From positions 62,001 to 126,000 of the forward strand of contig DAOUMS010000016.1 in NCBI GenBank assembly GCA_034409565.1: 64,000 nt of DNA, in the 5' to 3' direction. Of this stretch, positions 1 to 8,030 are shown piece by piece. The position numbers and the translations under genes were made by a program. How positions within the stretch are numbered: the first letter of the stretch is position 1; every line of letters begins with the position of its first letter. The notes under the pieces are model-generated. The model saw only the letters and a program-made list of their open reading frames with translations, had not been told where the DNA came from and did no database searches. This stretch comes from E44-bin89 sp034409565. Its GTDB lineage: Bacteria; Chloroflexota; Dehalococcoidia; Dehalococcoidales; RBG-16-60-22.

Positions 1-1
1 G

Positions 2-2371
2 CGCAAAGAAATGCCGGATATTGACCTTGATTTTCAGGATGACCGCCGCGATGAGGTTATCGCCTACGTTTCCCAGAAGTACGGTCAGGACCACGTGGCC
101 CAGATAATCACCTTCGGTACGCTCGGTGCCCGGGCGGCCATCCGGGACGTGGGGCGGGCGCTGGGCATGACCTACAGTGATGTTGACCGTGTCGCCCGGC
201 TTGTGCCCTACTCACCGACCATGACGCTGGCCAGGGCCCTGAATGAGAACAACGAGCTCAGGAGCATTCACCACGATGACCAGATAATCCGTAACCTGGT
301 GGACTCGGCGCGGAAAGTGGAGGGAATCGCCCGCCATGCCAGCACCCACGCTGCCGGTGTGGTCATTTCCCGGGAGCCGCTCACCAGGTATGTCCCGCTG
401 CAGTGGGGCAGTAAGGTCAACAGCCATGAATCGGTTATGACCCAGTTCTCCATGGACGATATTGCTGAAATCGGCCTGCTTAAAATGGACTTCCTGGGCC
501 TGGCCAACCTCACCATTCTGGGGAAGGCGAGGGAAATCATCGCCGAGAACTATGGCGTTGAGATTGATTTACATAATATACCCGTGGATGATGCCAAAAC
601 GTTTCAATTGCTCTCTTCCGGGGAGACGACCGGGGTCTTCCAGCTGGAAGGGGCCGGCATGCGCCGCTACATTAAAGACCTGAAGCCGACCACCTTCAGT
701 GACATTTCGGCGATGGTGGCGCTTTACCGTCCCGGGCCGATGGAGCATATCCCCACCTTTATCAAGGCCAAGCACGGCCTGGAGCCTATCCGCTATCCCC
801 ACCCCGCCCTGGAAAACATCCTGCAGGAAACTTACGGGGTGATTGTCTATCAGGACCAGGTGCTGTTCATCGTCAGGGAGTTTGCCGGCTACAGCTTGGG
901 GCAGGCGGATATTTTCCGCAAGGCCATGGGCAAGAAAATCCCCGAGGTTATGAAAAAAGAAAGGCGCCGCTTTATCGAAGGCGCTAAAAAGAACGGCTTT
1001 TCGACCGAGCTTGCCACCCAGGTCTTTAATCTCATTGAGCCGTTCGCCGGCTATGCCTTCAACAAAGCCCACAGCGTGAGCTATGCGCTGATTGCCTACC
1101 AGACGGCTTATCTCAAGGCGAACTACCCGGCGGAGTATATAACCGCATTCCTGACTATCCATGCCGACCAGCCAGAGAAGGTGGCCAGTGCGGTGGCCGA
1201 GTGCCGTCGACTGAGTATCAGCGTGTCGCCGCCGAATATCAACCGCAGTCAGGTGAATTTCTCCATTGAGAAGGAAGATACCGAGCCCGCCATTCGCTTC
1301 GGACTGTCGGCAATCAAGAATGTGGGGCCGGGCGCGGTCGAGCCACTGGTGGCGGAAAGAAATAGGAACGGAGAGTTCCAGTCTGTTGAGGACCTGTGCC
1401 GTCGCTGCGACCTTCGCGGCATCAACCGGCGGGTCATCGAGAGCCTGATAAAGGCCGGCGCCTTCGATTCATTGAGCAGTAGTCGGGCGGCACTGCTGAG
1501 CAATGTGAACCGCATTATCGCTCTGGCGCAGCGGGAGCAGCGGCGGCGTGAGTCAGGGCAGGCGACCATGTTTGACCTGTGGGGAGAGAAAGCGCCAGTG
1601 CCGATGCCGGACCTTGACCTTGGCGCGGTGGAAGATGTACCCATGAAGGAAAAGCTCGTCTGGGAGAAAGAATTGACCGGCGTATACCTTTCCGAGCACC
1701 CCTTCAGCGCCGTGGCCGGCGAGTTGAGCGCGGAAACCACGCTGGTTGGACAGATTGACATCGAGCTGGTCGGGCAGATGGTGGACATTGTGGGCATGGT
1801 GGGGTCAGTACGTCAACTGTTTACCCGGGAGGGGAAAGCCTTTGCCAGCGCGGTGCTCGAGGACCTCAGCGGGCAGGTGGAAATCATGGTCTGGCCGAAG
1901 GTTTTTGCTGAAAATGGTGACCTGTGGCAGGAGGGGAATATCCTTAAAGTGCGCGGCAAGGTGAGGGTGAGGGAAGACCGGGTGCAGTTGAGCTGTGAGG
2001 AAGTACGCCTTTACCAACCTGCAGAAGAGAAAGCCGAAGAGCCGGTGGTAGAAGAAGTCATCCCTGCACCTGTTAAAGAAGAGAAGAAGAGTGAGGAGCC
2101 TATGCCAAGCGAAATACCCGCGGAAAAACGCCGACTGGTCATCAGCCTCAGTCAGACCAGCGATGCGGAGAGAGATAAAGCCAGCCTGCACCGAATTGTT
2201 GAGATTCTGCGGAGTTATCCCGGACACGATGAGGTGAAACTGAAAGTAAGCAACGGCAGTAAAATAACGCAGATGCGTCTCTTTGATATTTTTGCTGACT
2301 ACTGCCCTGAATTACACGAGCGTCTGGTGGCGGTGGTGGGGGAGGGAGGCCTCAAACTGGAAAAGAAATGA
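2..2371 (+). CDS. dnaE: DNA polymerase III subunit alpha, 5'-truncated by the window edge
   Basis: This is the catalytic subunit of the replicative DNA polymerase. The frame is open to the left edge, so the N-terminal PHP domain and early palm lie outside the window; about 790 of the usual 1,150 or so residues are visible. The first visible residues contain the PDIDLDF motif with two catalytic aspartates of the C-family palm. The finger region follows, then a helix-hairpin-helix segment near visible residues 463-495 (EDLCRRCDLRGINRRVIESL) and an OB-fold near 590-660 (GQMVDIVGMVGSVRQLF). A charged Glu/Lys-rich linker precedes a short C-terminal domain. The Met at position 11 is internal, not the start. 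radC begins 4 bases after the stop. Confidence 0.96.
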   Translation, partial: RKEMPDIDLDFQDDRRDEVIAYVSQKYGQDHVAQIITFGTLGARAAIRDVGRALGMTYSDVDRVARLVPYSPTMTLARALNENNELRSIHHDDQIIRNLVDSARKVEGIARHASTHAAGVVISREPLTRYVPLQWGSKVNSHESVMTQFSMDDIAEIGLLKMDFLGLANLTILGKAREIIAENYGVEIDLHNIPVDDAKTFQLLSSGETTGVFQLEGAGMRRYIKDLKPTTFSDISAMVALYRPGPMEHIPTFIKAKHGLEPIRYPHPALENILQETYGVIVYQDQVLFIVREFAGYSLGQADIFRKAMGKKIPEVMKKERRRFIEGAKKNGFSTELATQVFNLIEPFAGYAFNKAHSVSYALIAYQTAYLKANYPAEYITAFLTIHADQPEKVASAVAECRRLSISVSPPNINRSQVNFSIEKEDTEPAIRFGLSAIKNVGPGAVEPLVAERNRNGEFQSVEDLCRRCDLRGINRRVIESLIKAGAFDSLSSSRAALLSNVNRIIALAQREQRRRESGQATMFDLWGEKAPVPMPDLDLGAVEDVPMKEKLVWEKELTGVYLSEHPFSAVAGELSAETTLVGQIDIELVGQMVDIVGMVGSVRQLFTREGKAFASAVLEDLSGQVEIMVWPKVFAENGDLWQEGNILKVRGKVRVREDRVQLSCEEVRLYQPAEEKAEEPVVEEVIPAPVKEEKKSEEPMPSEIPAEKRRLVISLSQTSDAERDKASLHRIVEILRSYPGHDEVKLKVSNGSKITQMRLFDIFADYCPELHERLVAVVGEGGLKLEKK

Positions 2372-2374
2372 GGG

Positions 2375-3160
2375 ATGCCGATGCCTCCCGAAGAGATACA
2401 TAAAGGTCACCGCAAACGGCTCAGGGAAAAGTTCCTCAAGTCCGGGCTGGCCGGCTTCCACGACTATGAAATCGTGGAGTTGCTGCTGACGCTGGGTTCG
2501 CCGCGTAAAGACTGCAAACCGCAGGCCAAAGAGGCGTTGAAACGGTTCAAGACACTGCGGGGGGTGCTTTCGGCCTCTGCGGAGGAGTTGCAGCAGATTG
2601 AGGGCATTGGGCCGCACAGTGCCTTTGGCATCAGGCTGGTGCAGGAGGTGGCCAGGGAGTACCTGAAAGGTAAGATTGTGGACCAGCCCTTGCTTAAGTC
2701 CTCGCGAGAAATCTTTGACTATCTCTACCATGCCATGCGCGACCGCAAAAAAGAGCTGTTTAAAGTTATTTACTTGAGCAGCCAGAACCAGATTATCGAA
2801 GTGGCCGACCTCTTTGAGGGGACGGTGGACAGCAGTGCCATCTCGCCGCGTGAAATTATCGAAGAAGCGCTGAAGGATAACGCGGTGGCGCTGATATTCG
2901 TGCACAATCACCCCTCCGGCAACCCCGCCCCGAGCACCAGCGATAAGCAATTGACCAGGGAACTGGTCTACGTCGGTAAAATCATGCAGATGAAGGTCGT
3001 TGACCATATCATTATCGGCGACGATCGCTATTATAGCTTTGCCGACGAGGGGCTGATTGAGGAATATGAGATGGACTTCCTGAACCTGAGATTGCGGGGG
3101 ACTTCCGAGGCGAAGCGCAGGCTTTATCAGGCGAGGCTGGTCCGGGATAAGAAAGCCTAG
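2375..3160 (+). CDS. radC: RadC-family JAB/MPN-domain protein
   Basis: This is a RadC-type protein of 261 residues, slightly longer than the usual 220-230. An N-terminal helix-hairpin-helix region (residues about 10-95, with the LQQIEGIGPHSAF turn) precedes the JAB/MPN metalloprotease-like domain. The metal motif is clear near residues 178-192, HNHPSGNPAPSTSD, with two His and the distal Asp. RadC proteins were once called DNA repair proteins, but their molecular role is unsettled. It starts 4 bases after dnaE and is probably co-transcribed with it. A second in-frame ATG lies two codons in. The stop overlaps the stop of a convergent gene by 4 bases. Confidence 0.93.
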   Translation: MPMPPEEIHKGHRKRLREKFLKSGLAGFHDYEIVELLLTLGSPRKDCKPQAKEALKRFKTLRGVLSASAEELQQIEGIGPHSAFGIRLVQEVAREYLKGKIVDQPLLKSSREIFDYLYHAMRDRKKELFKVIYLSSQNQIIEVADLFEGTVDSSAISPREIIEEALKDNAVALIFVHNHPSGNPAPSTSDKQLTRELVYVGKIMQMKVVDHIIIGDDRYYSFADEGLIEEYEMDFLNLRLRGTSEAKRRLYQARLVRDKKA

Positions 3161-3414
3161 CTTTTATCCGCCGGATGGCGACGCTGGATGGTGGCCCCTA
3201 GGACAATCAACACTGCCCCGAGCACAATGCTGACCACGACCTTGATTAAAAGCGGGAAGTCCATGCTGAGAAAGAAGGCGTAGGTGTACAGGCCGGCGAG
3301 GTAGGCAATTCCCCGGACGATGGTGTGTGCTCGTATGGGCTGTTGCTTTACCCCCCGGTAAATCAGCCAGCCAATCAATGCCAGAGAAGCCAGTACCGCG
3401 ACTGCCGTCAACAT
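3157..3414 (-). CDS. Small integral membrane protein, unknown function
   Basis: An 85-residue protein that is mostly hydrophobic, with about three membrane segments (near residues 3-20, 33-51 and 55-76) and a basic C-terminus (QRRHPADKS). I recognise no family. The ATG is preceded by GGTGAG at good spacing. It is the last gene of a three-gene minus-strand cluster at 3157-4133 and lies 5 bases after its upstream neighbour. Its stop overlaps the radC stop tail to tail. A membrane role shared with the two neighbouring proteins is inference from adjacency only. Confidence 0.7.
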   Translation of the reverse strand: MLTAVAVLASLALIGWLIYRGVKQQPIRAHTIVRGIAYLAGLYTYAFFLSMDFPLLIKVVVSIVLGAVLIVLGATIQRRHPADKS

Positions 3415-3419
3415 TCAGC

Positions 3420-3602
3420 TCACCACCCTATTACCTCAAAGTATTTGCTCAGAAAAGCGAACGTGGCTACGGTGAGCAGTAACGAGACCAGTTTCCCTGC
3501 TTCTGACAGATATTTCACGTACTCGGCGGCCAGGTAACCAACGCCGGCCAAGCAGAACAGTATGCCGAAGCCGAATAAAACGTATTCCAGTCTGATATTC
3601 AA
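3420..3602 (-). CDS. Very small membrane protein, unknown function
   Basis: A 60-residue protein with two predicted membrane helices (about residues 7-27 and 37-55) and a conserved-looking GVGYLAAEYVKYL centre. It starts at TTG; the start is supported by GGAGG eight bases upstream. It is the middle gene of the 3157-4133 cluster. I recognise no family. The size leaves some doubt, but the Shine-Dalgarno sequence, tight spacing and hydrophobic pattern support a real gene. Confidence 0.6.
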   Translation of the reverse strand: MNIRLEYVLFGFGILFCLAGVGYLAAEYVKYLSEAGKLVSLLLTVATFAFLSKYFEVIGW

Positions 3603-3617
3603 TTCACATACCTCCGG

Positions 3618-4133
3618 TTACCTTGGCGGTGCCGGCACTGTCTTTATTACCGGGTAGGGAGCGGGATTGACGTAGAGGATTATATTCCTCTCTATGGCCC
3701 CGCGCGTAATTTTCAGCGTGTAATTAAATTCCTGCTCCGGTGCCGCATCCGGTGGGATGAGCTCCACGGAGTCAATCTCCCATTCTATCTGTCCCTTGCT
3801 GAAAGCTCCCAGGGCCATATGCTGGGAAAGCACATCGCTCACCTTTGCCTGCATCTGCCAGACGGATACCTCAATGTCAGCTTCATACCGGGCGAACTGC
3901 CTGTTGTCCACTTCATATCGGATGAAGACTTTCTCCCCCCGCGTCATCCCGCTGGACCAGTACGGGTCATTGCGCTGCCAGACGTCTGACTCTATCTTCT
4001 GTTCCCGCTCGCTGGTGGTAATATAGATGGTGTCATAGATGCCCATGTAGCCATCGACGATAAAGATGGCGATAATGCCGAAAAAGCAAATCAGTGTCAG
4101 ATAAAGATATAAATTTCTTCTTTTGGTGGCCAT
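3618..4133 (-). CDS. Membrane-anchored extracytoplasmic protein, unknown function
   Basis: A 171-residue protein with a basic N-terminus (ATKRRNLYLYL) and one membrane helix at about residues 9-28, followed by a soluble part that probably lies outside the cytoplasmic membrane. The soluble part is rich in beta-strand-like sequence and ends in a Pro-rich tail (PAPYPVIKTVPAPPR). No family is recognised. It is the first gene of the three-gene minus-strand cluster. No Shine-Dalgarno sequence precedes the ATG. Instead an extended -10 element (TGC-GATAAT) sits 10 bases upstream, which suggests a near-leaderless transcript. Confidence 0.65.
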   Translation of the reverse strand: MATKRRNLYLYLTLICFFGIIAIFIVDGYMGIYDTIYITTSEREQKIESDVWQRNDPYWSSGMTRGEKVFIRYEVDNRQFARYEADIEVSVWQMQAKVSDVLSQHMALGAFSKGQIEWEIDSVELIPPDAAPEQEFNYTLKITRGAIERNIILYVNPAPYPVIKTVPAPPR

Positions 4134-4143
4134 GTTTCACTTT

Positions 4144-4149
4144 ATTATC
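4144..4149 (-). promoter_or_regulatory. Extended -10 box with near-leaderless geometry
   Basis: On the minus strand this reads GATAAT preceded by TGC, 10 bases before the ATG at 4133. There is no Shine-Dalgarno sequence between the two, so the transcript would carry at most a few leader bases. Confidence 0.45.
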
Positions 4150-4175
4150 GCATAGATGCGGCCGATTGCAAACCT

Positions 4176-4718
4176 TCATCTCAACTCCGGCTCAATCAAG
4201 CCGTAGTTACCGTCGTGGCGCTGGTACAGCACGTTAAATTCCTCGGTGTCAGTATTGAGAAAAAAGAAAAAACTGTGGTTAAGCAGCACCATCTGTTCGG
4301 CGGCCTCAATGACGGACATCGGCTTCATGGCAAACCGCTTTACTTTGACCACTTCCGGCTGGAAGGGTTGGCCTGGCTCTTCTTTGAATTCACCTCGTGC
4401 CAGCGAGCTGCCCTTGCCTTTCTCGTAGAGTTTTCCCTTCTGGCGCTCCAGCTGGCGGTCCAGCACTGAGGCAGCTTTGTCGATTGCCTGAAGCAGGTCT
4501 GAACCGCGCTCCTCGCTGTGCAGTTTGATACCATTGCCGAGCACGTTGGCCCGCACCATGAACTGCTGCTGGGGAGACTTGGTTTTTTCTTGGTTGATTT
4601 CCACAATAGACTCCATGATATTGGGAAAATGGCGGGTTAATTTCCCGATTTTACGCTCAACATAGCGCCGCACCTTCGGGGGTACTTCCATGTTCTGTCC
4701 CGTAATCTGCAGTTCCAT
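4176..4718 (-). CDS. hpf: Ribosome hibernation promoting factor, long form
   Basis: Long HPF (180 residues) dimerises 70S ribosomes into inactive 100S particles in starvation. The N-terminal HPF/RaiA domain spans about residues 1-100 (MELQITGQNMEVPPKVRRYV). After a charged linker comes the C-terminal dimerisation domain, residues about 120-178, with the typical VVKVKRFAMKPMSVIEAAEQM stretch broken here by family-typical spacing. The start at 4718 is chosen because it matches family N-termini and has AGGAG at good spacing; an in-frame start 48 bases upstream would run into comF. comF lies immediately upstream on the same strand. Confidence 0.93.
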   Translation of the reverse strand: MELQITGQNMEVPPKVRRYVERKIGKLTRHFPNIMESIVEINQEKTKSPQQQFMVRANVLGNGIKLHSEERGSDLLQAIDKAASVLDRQLERQKGKLYEKGKGSSLARGEFKEEPGQPFQPEVVKVKRFAMKPMSVIEAAEQMVLLNHSFFFFLNTDTEEFNVLYQRHDGNYGLIEPELR

Positions 4719-4735
4719 CTTCTCACTCCTGTCGG

Positions 4736-5437
4736 TTAAATCTCTCGTGCCATGACCAGTCCCCATACCTCGGCCGCCCCGCTGGCTTTTAACACCGTGG
4801 CGCAGGCATTGAGAGTGGTACCGGAAGTGGCCACGTCATCAATCAGCAGCGCTCGCCTGCCCCGGAGACTGCTGTCGCGGCAGGCAAAGGCGTCAGCGAT
4901 ATTCTGTGTCCGTTCGGCTATGTTTGCCGTTCGGGCCTGTGGGGGCGTATGTCTCCGGCGAACCAGGACATCATCCACCACGGGTATATTTATCAGTTTT
5001 CCCAGTTCCTGCGCCAGCAATCTGGCCTGATTGTAACCGCGCTCACGCAACCTTTTCCGGTGCAGAGGCACCGGCACCAGGATATCCACATCCAGCGGGC
5101 TGGCGATAAGGTATTCCTGAAGCATTTTGGCCAGAGGCACGGCCAGCGCTCTCAGGTTCTGGTACTTGAGCTGATGAATTGCCTTGCGCATGGCGCCTTC
5201 AAAGCGAAATGGAGAACGGATGCCGTCTATGACTGCCGGCCAGTGTACGCAGTCGGGACACATTATCCCGCCGGGCTGGGGCCGACCGCATCTGGGGCAG
5301 ATGGGTGGTCTTATCCTTGGCAGCGACTGTCGGCAGGCAGGACAGATAAAAGCGCCTTCCCGGCCACAGCCGACGCAATATGGCGGAAAAAGAAAATCAA
5401 GTGCTGCCCCCTTAAGTTTGACTAACTGAGGAAGCAC
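4736..5437 (-). CDS. comF: ComF-family phosphoribosyltransferase-like protein
   Basis: A 233-residue ComF/GntX family protein linked to DNA uptake in competent bacteria. The N-terminus holds zinc-finger pairs (CVGCGREGAFICPAC, then CPRCGRPQPGGIMCPDC, residues about 21-63). The C-terminal phosphoribosyltransferase fold carries the PRPP loop ALLIDDVATSGTT. It starts at GTG, with AGGTGA upstream. hpf follows 17 bases downstream on the same strand, so the two are probably co-transcribed. No other competence genes are visible, so a role in transformation is not shown. Confidence 0.9.
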   Translation of the reverse strand: MLPQLVKLKGAALDFLFPPYCVGCGREGAFICPACRQSLPRIRPPICPRCGRPQPGGIMCPDCVHWPAVIDGIRSPFRFEGAMRKAIHQLKYQNLRALAVPLAKMLQEYLIASPLDVDILVPVPLHRKRLRERGYNQARLLAQELGKLINIPVVDDVLVRRRHTPPQARTANIAERTQNIADAFACRDSSLRGRRALLIDDVATSGTTLNACATVLKASGAAEVWGLVMAREI

Positions 5438-5478
5438 GTTATCACCTAATATATAAGCTTTTAAGTAGAGCGGGTGTC

Positions 5479-5691
5479 CTATCGAGGGCGGCTGTTGTGC
5501 ATCGCGCCGCTCATAATGGGCTCGTTAAGGTAGACATCACCATTCCTGATTTTCAGGTTGAAGCCACATTCAGGATTGGTGCAAACCCAGGCTTTATAGT
5601 GAATTGCGGCCCCTTGGCTGCCGAAATCGGAAAGGGGCACCAGGTCACCAGATTGACATTTCTGACATTTGGGGAAACTGAACTGTTCCAT
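5479..5691 (-). CDS. Small zinc-ribbon-like protein
   Basis: A 70-residue protein with four paired cysteines, CQKC near residue 9 and a later CTNPEC near residue 37, consistent with a single zinc ribbon. The GDLVPLSDFGSQGAAIHYKAW stretch between the pairs is not assignable. The ATG has a GGAGGAGG-type ribosome site. A plausible promoter (TTGTCA-N18-TATACT) lies upstream, so it may be its own transcription unit. Function unknown; nucleic acid or protein contact is only a guess from the fold. Confidence 0.65.
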   Translation of the reverse strand: MEQFSFPKCQKCQSGDLVPLSDFGSQGAAIHYKAWVCTNPECGFNLKIRNGDVYLNEPIMSGAMHNSRPR

Positions 5692-5724
5692 GAAGTCCTC
5701 CTCCCATCCTGAAGATTGTTTTTA

Positions 5725-5754
5725 AGTATACAATTAATCAGCGCCTTTTGACAA
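5725..5754 (-). promoter_or_regulatory. Sigma-70-type promoter for the small zinc-ribbon gene
   Basis: On the minus strand this reads TTGTCA, an 18-base spacer, then TATACT, about 33 bases before the ATG at 5691. Confidence 0.55.
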
Positions 5755-5757
5755 GGA

Positions 5758-6336
5758 TTATTTCAGGCTGGCTTTGGTAATCTGGTGATAAATGGCACCG
5801 GCTGTGGTCAGTTGGCTTTGCATAAGGCTGATGCTGTCCGCTGTGAAGTGGTGGGCAGTCTCAAATTTGGCGCTGGTGATGAGCTGCCCGAAGCGCTGCT
5901 GTTCGGTGGGTGAAGCCTTTTCTCTGACGCGGGCCAGGGTCAAATGAGGAGTGAACGGCCGCGACTCCCGGGCGAAGCCGAGCGGCACCAGGTTGGACTC
6001 AAGGCGCTGCTGGAGCTGTTTCAATTGAGTGACATCTCCCCCCATACCGACCCAGACCACCCTTACCCGTTTGAAGTTGGGGAAAACGCCCAGGTCTTTT
6101 ACCTCAAGGGCAAGAGGGGTAAAGCCCTGCGCCGCCTGCTCTATAGCGCGGGTAATATCGCTGATTTTGCCCGTGTCAATATTGCCCAGAAACTTCAGGG
6201 TCAGGTGTATGCCGTAAGGGTCAACCCATTTCACCGCCGCCTGCGGCTCTGCTTGCAGGCTGGCCTGTAGTTCGGCCAGTGCCGACCTTACCTCGTCAGG
6301 CAGTTCGATAGCGATAAAGGCACGAATCTGCTCCAT
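5758..6336 (-). CDS. thpR: RNA 2',3'-cyclic phosphodiesterase (2'-5' RNA ligase family)
   Basis: A 192-residue member of the 2H phosphoesterase family, which hydrolyses 2',3'-cyclic phosphate RNA ends and can join 2'-5' tRNA halves in vitro. Both catalytic HxTx motifs are present: H44-L-T46 (GIHLTLKFLG) and H131-L-T133 (FTPHLTLARV). The N-terminus MEQIRAFIAIELPDEV is typical, and the length fits the family. The next gene on this strand upstream ends 6 bases before it, so it is probably co-transcribed with the amidohydrolase. Confidence 0.93.
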   Translation of the reverse strand: MEQIRAFIAIELPDEVRSALAELQASLQAEPQAAVKWVDPYGIHLTLKFLGNIDTGKISDITRAIEQAAQGFTPLALEVKDLGVFPNFKRVRVVWVGMGGDVTQLKQLQQRLESNLVPLGFARESRPFTPHLTLARVREKASPTEQQRFGQLITSAKFETAHHFTADSISLMQSQLTTAGAIYHQITKASLK

Positions 6337-6342
6337 GCTCGT

Positions 6343-7182
6343 CTACAGTCCCAGCAGCTTTCTGGCATTTTCGCCGGTAATCAGGCTCTTTTCATCGTCG
6401 GTAAGGGTGGTGGCCTTGATTTCCTGGAGCAGGCGGGTCTGTGGCAGCAACGGGTAATCGCTGCCGAAGAGTATCTTGTCCGCGCCGACCAGCTGGCTGG
6501 CCAGGGCATATATCTGGGGCTGGTACAGAAATGGCGAGGCGGCGGTATCAAAGTAGACATTCTGCAGTGCCTTCGGCACCTCGGGCATCAGCGCATAGAA
6601 CGGCAGGCCACCTCCCCAGTGGGCGCAGACAATGTTTACCTCGGGGTGGTGGGTGATGAGGGGGTAGAGCACATCCGGGGTGATGATGCCCTTGCCGGGA
6701 TAGTTGTGCCCCACCGGCTCGGAGGTATGGGTGAGGAGGATGAGGTGGTGTTGCTTGATGGCGGCCATGAATGGGGTGATGATGGCTTCATCTTCGAGGT
6801 CGAGTAGCTGTATGTCAGGTCGCATCTCACCGATGCCTCTGGCGCCGCCTTGGGCACAGCGCTCGATTTCAGCGATGGCGGCATCGAGCGATTGCGGCTG
6901 AACGGTGCAGAAACCTATCAGTCGCTTGGGGTAGCGGGCAACTGATTCCAGGATGTAGTCGTTGGTCTCCACGCACAGTTCGTGGGTCATCCAGCCGAGG
7001 TTGACGATGACCGAGGCGTCGATGCCCGCCCGGTCCATGCTCTCAATAAGCTCTTCGGCGGTGGCGATTTTGGCCTCTTTCTTGTCATACAGGAGCGCAA
7101 AACAGGGGTCGCGCTCGATGTACTGGCTGCGCTTTTGCTTGACGCGTGGTGGAAAGACATGCGTATGGAAGTCAATAATCAT
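6343..7182 (-). CDS. TIM-barrel amidohydrolase (amidohydrolase-2 family)
   Basis: A 279-residue metal-dependent hydrolase. The N-terminal metal motif DFHTHVFPP is at residues 3-11. Later metal-ligand candidates are the His in LLTHTSE, the His in IVCAHWGGGLPF, and the Asp in ILFGSDYPLL near the C-terminus. The family includes ACMSD-like decarboxylases and hydrolases; the substrate cannot be told here. I start at the ATG giving MIIDFHTH, since the GTG 21 bases upstream lies inside its own AGGTG. thpR follows 6 bases downstream. Confidence 0.85.
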   Translation of the reverse strand: MIIDFHTHVFPPRVKQKRSQYIERDPCFALLYDKKEAKIATAEELIESMDRAGIDASVIVNLGWMTHELCVETNDYILESVARYPKRLIGFCTVQPQSLDAAIAEIERCAQGGARGIGEMRPDIQLLDLEDEAIITPFMAAIKQHHLILLTHTSEPVGHNYPGKGIITPDVLYPLITHHPEVNIVCAHWGGGLPFYALMPEVPKALQNVYFDTAASPFLYQPQIYALASQLVGADKILFGSDYPLLPQTRLLQEIKATTLTDDEKSLITGENARKLLGL

Positions 7183-7235
7183 CGCCTGATAATCGCCAGT
7201 CACCTAAATATGCTGTTGTCGCGGACTGCCGCCGG

Positions 7236-7904
7236 CTAGCTTTCTTCCTCTGGCTTCCCCTCTGCGCCAGGAGCCTCGGCTTCTGCGGCCTCTTCTGCGA
7301 CCGCTTCTTCCTCTTCGACTTCGGGCACTTCCTCGACCTCTTCCTTCACGGCCACTTCGCTTATCTTTACCACCAGTTGCTCCGGGTCTTCATGGACCGT
7401 GATTTCCGGGTCAAGGGCAATATCTTTAACGTGGACTGCCTGTTCCACTTCTTCCAGCTGGGTGACGTCAATCTCTATCTGTGGCGGCACGTTGGTGGGC
7501 AGGCACTCAACGCTCAGGCTGGTAATGCCGTGGACAAGCATGCGTCCCTTGAATTTCAGCGCGGGCGCTTCTCCCACGAGCAGGATGGGTACATCCACCG
7601 CGATTTTCTGGGTCCGCTTTACCTGATAGAAATCAACATGCAGCAGTTCTCGGCTAATGGCATCACGCTGAATCTCGCGGACAAAAACGCTCTTGGCTTT
7701 TTCGCCATCAACCTCTAGGTTAACCAGCCTGGTCTTTCCGGCGTGAGCAATCAGGTTGGCCAGTTCATCGGTGCTGCACTGCAGCGCCAGCGATTTAACA
7801 TTATGGCCATAGATATGGGCGGGGGTTATCCCCTGACGGCGTAAAAATCGGGTCTTTTTTCTCAGCACTATCCGGTGCGTTGCTTTCAATCGTAAATCTT
7901 CCAC
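7236..7904 (-). CDS. rplY: 50S ribosomal protein L25/CTC, long form
   Basis: Binds 5S rRNA in the large subunit. The N-terminal L25 domain (residues about 1-90, LKATHRIVLRKKTRFLRRQG) is followed by the C-terminal TL5/CTC beta domain (about 95-185). A very acidic Glu/Ala tail of about 35 residues ends the protein. The start is taken as GTG at 7904, with AAGGAG six bases upstream. An ATG 24 bases further up has no ribosome site. The amidohydrolase gene lies downstream on the same strand. Confidence 0.93.
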   Translation of the reverse strand: MEDLRLKATHRIVLRKKTRFLRRQGITPAHIYGHNVKSLALQCSTDELANLIAHAGKTRLVNLEVDGEKAKSVFVREIQRDAISRELLHVDFYQVKRTQKIAVDVPILLVGEAPALKFKGRMLVHGITSLSVECLPTNVPPQIEIDVTQLEEVEQAVHVKDIALDPEITVHEDPEQLVVKISEVAVKEEVEEVPEVEEEEAVAEEAAEAEAPGAEGKPEEES

Positions 7905-8030
7905 TCGCCACTCCTTTCCAAAGCTCATTTAAGCACATATGGCGGTAAAAATCAACGCTGGCGGCTGCCAGAATATCGTTGGCTGTGATATTATGGAGAG
8001 GAAAATGAACCATCAGGAAAGGTGACCGGA

